From CAZHDI01 sp964531285 (GTDB lineage Bacteria > Pseudomonadota > Alphaproteobacteria > JAJFIK01), in the NCBI GenBank assembly GCA_964531285.1, contig CAZHDI010000048.1, positions 1 through 23,194 on the forward strand: DNA of 23,194 nucleotides, in the 5' to 3' direction. The position numbers were made by a program, and so were the translations under genes. Position 1 is the stretch's first letter, and each line of letters opens with the position of its first letter. The notes beneath the pieces are model-generated. The model ran no database searches, was not told where the DNA came from, and worked only from the letters and a program-made list of their open reading frames with translations. Shown piece after piece: positions 1-6,825 of the stretch.

Positions 1-714
1 GTGGCCATCGGCGTGGTCGGTTTCAACGTGTGGGCGCACAACATGTACACAACCGCCATCAATGTCTACATGCAGGCCTATTTCACCTTCGCGACTCTGG
101 TGATCGCGGTGCCGACGGGCATCAAGATCTTCTCCTGGGTGGCGACCATGTGGGGCGGGTCGATCGAGTTCAAAACGCCCATGCTCTGGGCCATCGGGTT
201 CATCTTCCTGTTCACCGTGGGCGGTGTGACCGGCGTGGTCCTCGCCAATGCCGGGCTCGATAAGTCGCTGCACGACACCTATTACGTGGTGGCGCATTTC
301 CACTATGTGCTGTCCATGGGCGCCGTCTTCGCGATCTTCGCGGGCTGGTACTACTGGTTCGGCAAGATGTTCGGCGTTCAGTACAATGAGTTCCTGGGCC
401 AGTTGCATTTCTGGGTGACGTTTGTCGGCGTGAACCTGCTGTTCTTCCCGCAGCACTTCCTGGGCCTGGCCGGCATGCCGCGCCGCTATGTGGATTATCC
501 GGACGCCTATGCGGGCTGGAACGAGATTTCGAGCTATGGCTCCTACATCTCGGCCGCCGGTGCGGTGATCTTCCTGATCACGGTGATCGAGGCGGCCCTG
601 GCCAAGCGCAAGGTGGCGGATAATCCGTGGGGTGAGGGTGCGACGACCCTGGAATGGACCCTGCCGTCCCCGCCGCCCTATCACCAGTTCAACGAATTGC
701 CGCGGGTGCGCTGA
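1..714 (+). CDS. ctaD: Cytochrome c oxidase subunit I, 3' part (partial)
   Basis: This is the C-terminal 237 residues of the heme-copper oxidase catalytic subunit; the 5' part lies outside the window, so the first GTG is an internal codon. Subunit I sits in the inner membrane, reduces O2 to water and pumps protons. Visible landmarks are the K-channel segment PTGIK (Lys42 of the visible frame), the HDTYYVVAHFH segment carrying the heme a3 and heme a ligands (His99, His101), and the FFPQHFLGLAGMPRRY and PPPYH motifs typical of aa3 oxidases. The family-invariant CuB pair WAHH reads WAHN here (bases 31-42), a loss of one copper ligand located 40 bases from the window edge. The gene ends at TGA 712-714, and ctaB begins 49 bases later. 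The identification is certain; the His-to-Asn change may be a sequence error. Confidence 0.97.
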   Translation: MAIGVVGFNVWAHNMYTTAINVYMQAYFTFATLVIAVPTGIKIFSWVATMWGGSIEFKTPMLWAIGFIFLFTVGGVTGVVLANAGLDKSLHDTYYVVAHFHYVLSMGAVFAIFAGWYYWFGKMFGVQYNEFLGQLHFWVTFVGVNLLFFPQHFLGLAGMPRRYVDYPDAYAGWNEISSYGSYISAAGAVIFLITVIEAALAKRKVADNPWGEGATTLEWTLPSPPPYHQFNELPRVR

Positions 715-763
715 ACGGCGTCCGCGCGGGGCGGTTGCCCCAGCGTTCGGGAGTAAAACGACG

Positions 764-1741
764 GTGACTGACAGTACGACCGCGTATGCACAAACCCCTG
801 CCGAGGTCAGCCCGGTCTCTCTGGCCGGATGGCGCGACTATGTCATCCTGATGAAGCCGCGGGTGATGTCGCTGGTCGTGTTCACCGGCTTTACCGGTCT
901 CGTCATGGCACCGGGCGACCTGCATCCGGTGCTGGCGTTCACCGCGCTTCTGTGCATCGCGGTCGGTGCCGGTGCCAGCGGTGCGCTAAACATGTGGTAC
1001 GACTCTGATGTCGATTCCATCATGCTGCGCACCCGCACGCGTCCGCTGCCGCGCGGCGCGATGCACCGGGAGGACGCACTGGCGTTCGGCATGTTTCTGT
1101 CCGGCGCGTCGATCCTGACCCTGGGCCTCGTGATCAGCTGGGTCGCCGCCGTGCTCCTGGCGCTGACGATCGCCTATTATGTCGTCTTCTACACCATGTG
1201 GCTGAAGCGCCGCACACCCCAGAACATCGTGATCGGCGGTGCCGCCGGAGCGCTGCCGCCGGTGATCGGCTGGGCCGCGGTGACGGGCACTGTGGCGCTG
1301 GAGCCGGTTATCCTGTTCCTGATCATTTTCATGTGGACGCCGCCGCATTTCTGGGCGCTCTCGCTTTATCGCGCCGGGGACTACGAAAAGGCCGGCATCC
1401 CGATGCTGCCCGTGACCCACGGGCCCGCCGCTACCCGCACGCAGATCCTCGTCTATACGCTGGCGCTGGTGCCGGTCAGCCTGCTGCCGAGCCTGATGGG
1501 CTTTGCCGGACATGTGTATCTGGCGACCGCCGGCGGACTGGGCCTTGTGTTCATCGTGTTCGCCGCGCTGCTGTGGCAGCGGGGGCGGGCCGCCGCCGAT
1601 CCGCAGGCCGAGACCGGGGTCAAGCATCTGGCGCGGCGGACCTTCAGCTTTTCGACGTTGTATCTGTTTGCGCTGTTTCTGGTGCTGGCCGCCGAGCGCC
1701 TCATCGGATTGCCGATGATGGCGCCGGTTGTGAGCCTCTGA
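764..1741 (+). CDS. ctaB: Protoheme IX farnesyltransferase (heme O synthase)
   Basis: This UbiA-family membrane prenyltransferase adds a farnesyl group to heme b, giving heme O, the precursor of the heme A used by the neighbouring oxidase. The protein is 325 residues from a GTG start, the usual size for CyoE/CtaB. The prenyl-diphosphate/Mg site is seen as NMWYDSDVDSIMLRTRTRPLP (Asn76, Asp80, Asp84, Arg89), and the second aspartate-region loop appears as LKRRTPQNIVIGGAAGALPPVIGW. Multiple hydrophobic helices run the length of the protein. GTG 764 was chosen because it gives the usual short cytoplasmic N-terminus before LMKPRVMSLVVFT, with GGGAG at 749-753 about 10 bases upstream. Longer in-frame starts would run back into ctaD. 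It lies in the cta cluster between ctaD and the accessory genes and is probably co-transcribed with them. Confidence 0.96.
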   Translation: MTDSTTAYAQTPAEVSPVSLAGWRDYVILMKPRVMSLVVFTGFTGLVMAPGDLHPVLAFTALLCIAVGAGASGALNMWYDSDVDSIMLRTRTRPLPRGAMHREDALAFGMFLSGASILTLGLVISWVAAVLLALTIAYYVVFYTMWLKRRTPQNIVIGGAAGALPPVIGWAAVTGTVALEPVILFLIIFMWTPPHFWALSLYRAGDYEKAGIPMLPVTHGPAATRTQILVYTLALVPVSLLPSLMGFAGHVYLATAGGLGLVFIVFAALLWQRGRAAADPQAETGVKHLARRTFSFSTLYLFALFLVLAAERLIGLPMMAPVVSL

Positions 1742-1771
1742 AGGCCGATGGTCCGCAAAAGGTAAGAACCC

Positions 1772-1978
1772 ATGTCCATGACCGCCGCTCATAGCACCCC
1801 TCCCGGCGCGCACCCCCATGAGGCCATCGCCACCGGCGAGACCTACGCGCCCGATGCCGCGTTCGAGCAGCGCCGCAAGGCCCGCAACCGCGCCATCGGA
1901 TGGTGCCTCGCCGGTTTCGTTCTGCTGTTTTTCGTGACCACCGTGGTCAAGCTGGCCGTCAGCGTGGGGAGCCTATGA
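1772..1978 (+). CDS. Small single-helix membrane protein between ctaB and ctaG
   Basis: This 68-residue protein has a hydrophilic, His/Pro/Ala-rich N-terminus, a basic patch (residues 34-40, with several Arg and Lys) and one hydrophobic helix at about 42-60. The predicted topology is N-in with one membrane pass. Small proteins of this kind, often called CoxF-like, commonly sit at this place in alphaproteobacterial cta clusters and are thought to be oxidase-associated or assembly factors. That assignment rests on position and topology, since no diagnostic motif is visible. The reading frame looks real because its TGA (1976-1978) overlaps the ctaG ATG (1975-1977) as ATGA, which indicates translational coupling. 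A second in-frame ATG at 1778 is an alternative start. AAGG lies upstream of the first ATG. Confidence 0.8.
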   Translation: MSMTAAHSTPPGAHPHEAIATGETYAPDAAFEQRRKARNRAIGWCLAGFVLLFFVTTVVKLAVSVGSL

Positions 1979-2553
1979 CCGAAACCCCTGACAACACCGC
2001 TCAACGCCGCAATGCGCGTATGGCCCTGGGTTTTGCCGGGCTGGCCGGGGGCATGGTGGGCCTTGCCTTCGCTGCCGTGCCGCTTTATGACGCGTTCTGC
2101 CGGATCACCGGATATGGGGGCACGACGCAGGTGGCCGGCGCGGCCTCGGGGACCGTCCTGGACCGGACCATCACGGTCGAATTCGATGCCAATGTCGGGC
2201 GCGGGTTGCCCTGGGAGTTCAAGCCGCTTCAGCGGTCTCAGACCATCCAGGTCGGCGAGAACGGCTTGGCGTTCTATCAGGTGACCAACACCAGCGACCG
2301 GCCGATCGTCGGACAGGCGACCTATAATGTGACGCCGGTGAAGATGGGCCCGTATTTCGCGAAGATCGACTGCTTCTGCTTCACCGAGCAACTGGTGCAG
2401 CCGGGCCAGACGATCAACATGCCGGTGTCCTATTTCGTCGACCCGGCACTCGCTGAGGACGAGCATGCGGACGAGATCACGACGGTGACTTTGTCCTATA
2501 CGTTTTTTCCGTCTCCCGAGACGGTCCAACAAACCGCCGCGCTGGATCGCTGA
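1975..2553 (+). CDS. ctaG: Cytochrome c oxidase assembly protein CtaG/Cox11 (copper chaperone)
   Basis: This membrane-anchored periplasmic copper chaperone delivers CuB to subunit I. The protein is 192 residues, normal for bacterial Cox11. One N-terminal membrane helix (about residues 17-36) is followed by the characteristic VPLYDAFCRITGYGGT (Cys42). The conserved copper-binding motif KIDCFCF (Cys133, Cys135) sits in the immunoglobulin-like C-terminal domain, with MPVSYFVDP after it. The ATG at 1975 is chosen because it overlaps the stop of the small upstream gene (ATGA) and gives the standard N-terminus; an upstream GTG frame adds only non-conserved residues. It is part of the cta operon, with ctaE starting 66 bases downstream. 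Nothing is missing. Confidence 0.97.
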   Translation: MTETPDNTAQRRNARMALGFAGLAGGMVGLAFAAVPLYDAFCRITGYGGTTQVAGAASGTVLDRTITVEFDANVGRGLPWEFKPLQRSQTIQVGENGLAFYQVTNTSDRPIVGQATYNVTPVKMGPYFAKIDCFCFTEQLVQPGQTINMPVSYFVDPALAEDEHADEITTVTLSYTFFPSPETVQQTAALDR

Positions 2554-2619
2554 GCGCGGCAGGCCGGACGCGGGGGCGTTCGGGCCCAAGAGACGACGCT
2601 TTAGTCAGGAGACCGACAG

Positions 2620-3456
2620 ATGGCCGGCGACGTGAAACACGACTATCACCTGGTGGATCCGAGCCCCTGGCCTCTGGTCGGCTCGATCGCCGTGTTCGTG
2701 ATGGCGGTCGGCGCGGTCATGTGGATGACCGGCATGTTCGGCGGCGGACCGGTCGTGTTCGCGGTCGGCACGCTCGGCATCATCTATGTGATGTTCGGCT
2801 GGTGGGGCGATGTGATCCGCGAAGCCGAGAAGGACGGGCACCACACGCCGGTGGTTCAGCTTCATCACCGCTACGGCATGGTGCTGTTCATCGCGTCGGA
2901 GGTGATGTTTTTCGTTGCCTGGTTTTGGGCCTATTTCAACGCCTCGCTGTTCTACGACAATCCGGTGATCGCCGAACCCATCGGCCAATGGCCGCCCGAA
3001 GGCGTCGAGACGTTCGATCCCTGGCATCTGCCGTTCATCAACACGCTGATCCTGCTGACCTCCGGGACCACCGTCACCTGGGCGCACCACGCGCTGGAGC
3101 ACGGCGACCGCAAGGGGTTCATTCAGGGGCTGTGGCTCACGGTCATTCTCGGTCTCGTGTTCACCGGAGTGCAGGCCTATGAATACATGCACGCGACCTT
3201 CGCCTTCGGCGGTCCGGAAGCGAACATTTACGGCGCCACCTTCTTCATGGCGACCGGCTTCCACGGCGCCCATGTGATCATCGGGACGATCTTCCTGATC
3301 GTGTGCCTGGTGCGCGGCTATCTCGGCCACTTCAAGACGAATATCTTCGGCTTCGAGGCGGCAGCCTGGTACTGGCACTTCGTCGATGTGGTCTGGCTGT
3401 TCCTGTTTGCCGTCATTTATGTCTGGGGCGAGGGCAGTCACGGCGCCGGACACTGA
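2620..3456 (+). CDS. ctaE: Cytochrome c oxidase subunit III
   Basis: This is the seven-helix subunit III of aa3 cytochrome c oxidase, which stabilises proton uptake and oxidase lifetime. The protein is 278 residues, the usual length for proteobacterial subunit III. Diagnostic segments are WWGDVIREA, the helix IASEVMFFVAWFWAYF with the conserved glutamate Glu94, LLTSGTTVTWAHHAL, and the C-terminal GFEAAAWYWHFVDVVWLFLF. The start ATG at 2620 has AGGAG at 2607-2611 eight bases upstream. The 66-base spacer after ctaG shows nothing recognisable. The DUF983 gene begins only 5 bases after the stop, consistent with co-transcription. Confidence 0.98.
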   Translation: MAGDVKHDYHLVDPSPWPLVGSIAVFVMAVGAVMWMTGMFGGGPVVFAVGTLGIIYVMFGWWGDVIREAEKDGHHTPVVQLHHRYGMVLFIASEVMFFVAWFWAYFNASLFYDNPVIAEPIGQWPPEGVETFDPWHLPFINTLILLTSGTTVTWAHHALEHGDRKGFIQGLWLTVILGLVFTGVQAYEYMHATFAFGGPEANIYGATFFMATGFHGAHVIIGTIFLIVCLVRGYLGHFKTNIFGFEAAAWYWHFVDVVWLFLFAVIYVWGEGSHGAGH

Positions 3457-3461
3457 CCGCC

Positions 3462-3821
3462 ATGGCCGGTACGCGCCCGTTCAGCCATGCGGTGCGCGGG
3501 CGCTGTCCGCGGTGCGGCGAGGGCCGGCTGTTTCACCGGTTCATTCAGATCGTGCCCGCCTGCACCGCCTGCGGGCTGGATCAGACCCGGCTGGATCAGG
3601 GCGACGGACCGGCGGTATTCAGCTTGGCCGTTGTCGGGTTTATGGTGGTCGGCGGGGCGCTGCTGCTGGAGCTCTTGCTCTCGCCCCCTTACTGGGTGCA
3701 CGCGCTGATCTGGGTGCCGCTGTCAGTCATCGTCACGCCGCTGTCCCTGCGCCTGTTCAAAGCTTGGCTGATCGCCGAACAATACCGGCATGATGCCGAA
3801 GAGGCGCGCCTGTCTGACTAG
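3462..3821 (+). CDS. DUF983 family membrane protein
   Basis: This 119-residue protein carries two CxxC pairs in its N-terminal part (Cys15/Cys18 in CPRCGEGRLF, Cys34/Cys37 in CTACGLD), a likely zinc-ribbon, followed by two membrane helices (about residues 50-72 and 76-97). This is the DUF983 arrangement; the family is regularly found next to ctaE and surf1 in alphaproteobacteria and is presumed to act in oxidase assembly, but its biochemical role is unknown. ATG 3462 lies five bases after the ctaE stop and gives the family-standard N-terminus (xRPFxxAVRGRCPRCG). The TAG stop is the first part of the structured intergenic element that follows. Confidence 0.9.
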   Translation: MAGTRPFSHAVRGRCPRCGEGRLFHRFIQIVPACTACGLDQTRLDQGDGPAVFSLAVVGFMVVGGALLLELLLSPPYWVHALIWVPLSVIVTPLSLRLFKAWLIAEQYRHDAEEARLSD

Positions 3822-3922
3822 AGCGCATTCGACGTATTCCAGATCATTGAAGGCGCTTTATGATTTTGTTCTGTGGCGTTTTCGAACCGCAAAACCGCAC
3901 GCACTTTTGCTGAAAACGCTCT
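3820..3922. repeat. Structured intergenic element (AGAGCG...CGCTCT) between DUF983 and surf1
   Basis: A segment of about 100 bases begins with AGAGCG (3820-3825) and ends with its complement CGCTCT (3917-3922). Inside its right half is a nested hairpin. The outer arms GCGTTTTC (3876-3883) and GAAAACGC (3912-3919) pair perfectly, as do the inner arms GCAAAA (3889-3894) and TTTTGC (3905-3910). The base composition is more AT-rich than its surroundings. Read on the minus strand it starts AGAGCGTTTTCAGCAAAAGTG, which resembles a dispersed intergenic repeat I recall from many alphaproteobacterial genomes; that resemblance is from memory. The stop codon of the DUF983 gene lies within its first bases. 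Confidence 0.6.
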
Positions 3923-3949
3923 GAGAGCCTTTTTCCGCCTGGGAGCCCC

Positions 3950-4693
3950 ATGCCGCGTCTCGTCTTCCGGCCCTTGCCGATCTTGAGCCTCTGCACGCTG
4001 GCCGCCTTCGCGATCCTGCTGCAGCTGGGCTTCTGGCAGTTGGACCGCCTGGCCTGGAAGACCGCGCTGATCGAGCGCATGGAGGCCCGCGCCGCCGCCG
4101 AGCCGGTGCCGCTGGAAACCGCGCTCGACCGGTTCGGGCCGGGCCTGGAGCGTGAGTTCCGGCGGGTCAGCGTGACCGGTCGGTTCGACCATGATGGCGA
4201 ACGCCATCTGTTCGGAACCCAGGGCGCCGGGCAGGCGGGCTATTTCATCCTGACGCCGCTGATCCGCGCGGACGGTCCCCCGGTTCTGGTCAATCGCGGC
4301 TTTGTCCCCGCCGACCGGAAGGCGCCGGACACCCGCGCGGCCGGCCAGATCGCCGGCCCGGTCACGGTGACGGGGCCCATCCGGCTTGCCGAACCGGCAC
4401 GCGCGCTCACACCCGATGCCGACCGGGCGGCCAATATCTGGTACCGGCGCGATCTGGCGGGCATGGCGGAGGCCTCGGGCCTCGATGTCGTGGCACCGGT
4501 TTTCGTCCAGGCCGAGGCCGGACCGGCGGGCGGTCCCGAACCGCTCGAGGCCGTGGTGGCGCTGACCAACAACCACCTGACCTATGCCTGGACCTGGTTC
4601 ATCTTCGCCGGCTGCCTGATCGCCATTTACGCGGCCTTCCACATCGCCCAGGGCCGTCTGGCGCTGGACCGGACAGGGATAGGCCGCCCATGA
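3950..4693 (+). CDS. SURF1 family cytochrome oxidase assembly protein
   Basis: This 247-residue inner-membrane protein belongs to the SURF1/Shy1 family, which helps insert heme A into cytochrome oxidase subunit I. Two membrane helices bracket a periplasmic domain: the first at about residues 10-27, followed by the family signature LGFWQLDRLAWK, and the last beginning in NNHLTYAWTWF. The conserved VNRGFVP motif is in the middle. The ATG at 3950 has GGGAG five bases upstream. It closes the cta cluster. Its TGA overlaps the ATG of the next gene (ATGA at 4690-4693), so the M16 peptidase is translationally coupled to it. In many alphaproteobacteria ispH or thrC would be expected at this junction. 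Confidence 0.95.
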   Translation: MPRLVFRPLPILSLCTLAAFAILLQLGFWQLDRLAWKTALIERMEARAAAEPVPLETALDRFGPGLEREFRRVSVTGRFDHDGERHLFGTQGAGQAGYFILTPLIRADGPPVLVNRGFVPADRKAPDTRAAGQIAGPVTVTGPIRLAEPARALTPDADRAANIWYRRDLAGMAEASGLDVVAPVFVQAEAGPAGGPEPLEAVVALTNNHLTYAWTWFIFAGCLIAIYAAFHIAQGRLALDRTGIGRP

Positions 4694-5964
4694 CCGCATC
4701 CGTCCCTCAGGTCACCACCCTTGCCAACGGTATGCGCGTCGTCGCCGATCCCATGCCCCATCTGGAGTCTCTGGCTCTTGGCGTTTGGGTCGAGACCGGC
4801 TCACGCCATGAAATCCGGGCGCGCATGGGTGTCTCGCATATGCTGGAGCATATGGCGTTCAAGGGCACCGAGCGGCGGACCGCGCGCCAGATCAATGAGG
4901 AGATCGAGGCGGTCGGCGGCTATCTCAACGCCTATACAAGCGCCTTCGAGACCGCCTATTACGCGCGCCTTCTTCGGGACGATCTGGCGCTGGGCATCGA
5001 CCTGCTGGCCGATATTCTGCGCCGCCCCACCTTCGATCCGGCGGAATTGGAGCGCGAGCGCGGCGTGATCCTTCAGGAAATCGCCCGCGCCAACGACACT
5101 CCGGACGATGTCGTCTTCGACCGGCTCCAGGCGGCGGCCTATCCCGATCAGCCCATGGGCTGGCCCATTCTGGGGACCGCCGAAACCGTCGGCGCCCTGA
5201 CCCGGGACGATCTGGCCGATCATATGAGCGTTCATTACGGCCCGGACCGGATCATTATCGGGGCCGCCGGCGCCATCGATCCGGATCGGCTGTTCGCCCT
5301 CGTCACCGATGCCTTTGGCGACTGGCCGGTTGCCCAGCCCTATCCCGAGATCATGCCGGCGCGCTTCGGCGGCGGGCCGTCCTACAGCGAGGAGCGCAGC
5401 GAACAGCTTCATCTGGCGCTGGGGTTCGAGGGGGTGGGCGAGATCGATCCCGCGATCTGGACCGCCGAGCTTTACACCGAAGTGCTGGGCGGCGGGGCGT
5501 CCTCGCGGCTCTATCAAAGCGTGCGGGAAGAACACGGCCTCGCCTATTCGGTCTATGCCAGCCTGTCGGCCTATCCCGACGGCGGGACACACACCATCTA
5601 TGCGGGCACCGGACCGGAGCAGGGGGCCCGCCTGCTTGCGCTGGTGGCGGAGGAAGTGCGCCGCATGGCCGATGCGGTCAGCGAGGCGGAGCTGGGCCGG
5701 GCGCGCGCGAGCCTGCGGTCCGGTTTGTTGATGGGGCGTGAACGTCCCATGGCCCGGCTGGAAACCGCCATTGGCGATCTGTTCCGGGAGGGCCGCGTCG
5801 TGGAGGCCGGTGAGAAGCTGGCCCATTACGATGCCGTCACGCCGCAGGCCGTGAGCGCTTATGCCGCCCGGCTCCTCGATGGTCCAAAACCCGCCCTGGG
5901 CGCCGTCGGGCCTGCACCCTCTTTACCGGACTATGATAGGCTCGTCGCCGCGCTGACGGGCTGA
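4690..5964 (+). CDS. M16 family zinc metallopeptidase (processing-peptidase-like)
   Basis: This 424-residue pitrilysin/M16B peptidase is closely related to the mitochondrial processing peptidase beta subunit. The inverted zinc motif HxxEH is present as His50, Glu53, His54 in SHMLEHMAFKGT, and the third ligand Glu130 lies in ERGVILQEI at the expected distance (HxxEHx75E). The second half carries the family segment GGGASSRLYQSVREEHGLAYS with the conserved Arg/Tyr pair. The enzyme should therefore be catalytically competent, and cytoplasmic since no signal peptide is seen. Its substrate is unknown. The start overlaps the surf1 stop by four bases. In relatives this gene usually follows thrC and precedes a rimJ-like gene; here the downstream partner is kept but thrC is not upstream. 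Confidence 0.93.
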   Translation: MTASVPQVTTLANGMRVVADPMPHLESLALGVWVETGSRHEIRARMGVSHMLEHMAFKGTERRTARQINEEIEAVGGYLNAYTSAFETAYYARLLRDDLALGIDLLADILRRPTFDPAELERERGVILQEIARANDTPDDVVFDRLQAAAYPDQPMGWPILGTAETVGALTRDDLADHMSVHYGPDRIIIGAAGAIDPDRLFALVTDAFGDWPVAQPYPEIMPARFGGGPSYSEERSEQLHLALGFEGVGEIDPAIWTAELYTEVLGGGASSRLYQSVREEHGLAYSVYASLSAYPDGGTHTIYAGTGPEQGARLLALVAEEVRRMADAVSEAELGRARASLRSGLLMGRERPMARLETAIGDLFREGRVVEAGEKLAHYDAVTPQAVSAYAARLLDGPKPALGAVGPAPSLPDYDRLVAALTG

Positions 5965-6148
5965 TCCGAAGGGACGTTCCGATGTCCCACGGGCCGCTCA
6001 AAAGCGGGCGCTCGAAAGGGTGAGTGTCTCTCGTCCCGGCCTTCCGGTATCCTGCCCCAGAACTCGATGGAGACCTGTGGGTGGAGAAAGGATCGAGGCG
6101 GGAGGTAGCGAACACGGTCACGACGCTGAACAAGATCAAGAATCCGCG

Positions 6149-6736
6149 ATGTCCATGCTGCGTTCCATGTCGGGCTTAGAGCCCTCGATGGTGTTGGCCT
6201 GCGAGCGGGTCTATCTGCGCCCGCCCGACTACACCGATTACGAGGCCTGGTCGTCGCTCCGGCTGGAAAGCCGGTCCCATCTGGAGCCATGGGAGCCGAC
6301 CTGGCCGCCGGACGATCTGACCCGCCCGGCCTTCCGCCGGCGGATCCGGCGCTACCACCGGGAAATCCGGGAGGACCGTGCCTATCCGTTCGTGGTGATG
6401 GATGCGCGGGCCGACACGCTTTTGGGGGCGTGCACGCTGTCGAATGTCCGCCGGGGCGTGGCCCAGGCCTGTTCGCTCGGCTACTGGATCGGCGCGCGGT
6501 ATGCGGGCCAGGGGTTTATGACGGCGGCGGTGGATCGCCTTGCGGCGTTCGTGTTCGAGGATCTGCGGCTGCACCGGCTGGAGGCGGCTTGCGTCCCGGA
6601 CAACGAGGCATCGCAGGCGGTGCTGCGGCGGTGCGGGTTTCAGCGCGAAGGGCTGGCGCGGCGCTATTTGAAGATCAACGGGCGCTGGCAGGACCATGTG
6701 CTTTATGCGCTGCTGGATGACGACCGGCGGGACTGA
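6149..6736 (+). CDS. GNAT family N-acetyltransferase, RimJ/RimL type
   Basis: This 195-residue acetyl-CoA-dependent acetyltransferase resembles the enzymes that acetylate N-termini of ribosomal proteins. It begins with the family opening CERVYLRPPDYTDYEAWSSLR and contains the acetyl-CoA-binding motif in GYWIGARYAGQGFMTAA (about residues 111-127). The typical C-terminal segment VPDNEASQAVLRRCGFQREG follows, then the aromatic KINGRWQDHVLYALL. The true substrate cannot be read from sequence. The start is uncertain: in-frame ATGs at 6149, 6155 and 6167 all precede the domain and none has a strong ribosome-binding site. The frame is open back to GTG 6020, but that extension lacks family character. 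The 184 bases upstream show no convincing gene, only a short GGGAC/GTCCC inverted repeat at 5971-5988. Confidence 0.9.
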   Translation: MSMLRSMSGLEPSMVLACERVYLRPPDYTDYEAWSSLRLESRSHLEPWEPTWPPDDLTRPAFRRRIRRYHREIREDRAYPFVVMDARADTLLGACTLSNVRRGVAQACSLGYWIGARYAGQGFMTAAVDRLAAFVFEDLRLHRLEAACVPDNEASQAVLRRCGFQREGLARRYLKINGRWQDHVLYALLDDDRRD

Positions 6737-6825
6737 TCCGGGGGCGCGGCGACCCGGAGACGGCAGCCGCATCGGGTCCGGCCGGTCGAACAGGGCCGGA
6801 TGTCTGGGTGAGGATGGGTGAGACG

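Noticed and set aside
5965..6148. Open frames on both strands between the M16 and GNAT genes, including a minus-strand frame from 6290 to 5931
   Set aside because: No family resemblance, no ribosome-binding site, and the minus-strand frame overlaps the start of the GNAT gene. A vague similarity to dispersed intergenic repeat sequence was felt but could not be supported by clear repeats inside the window.
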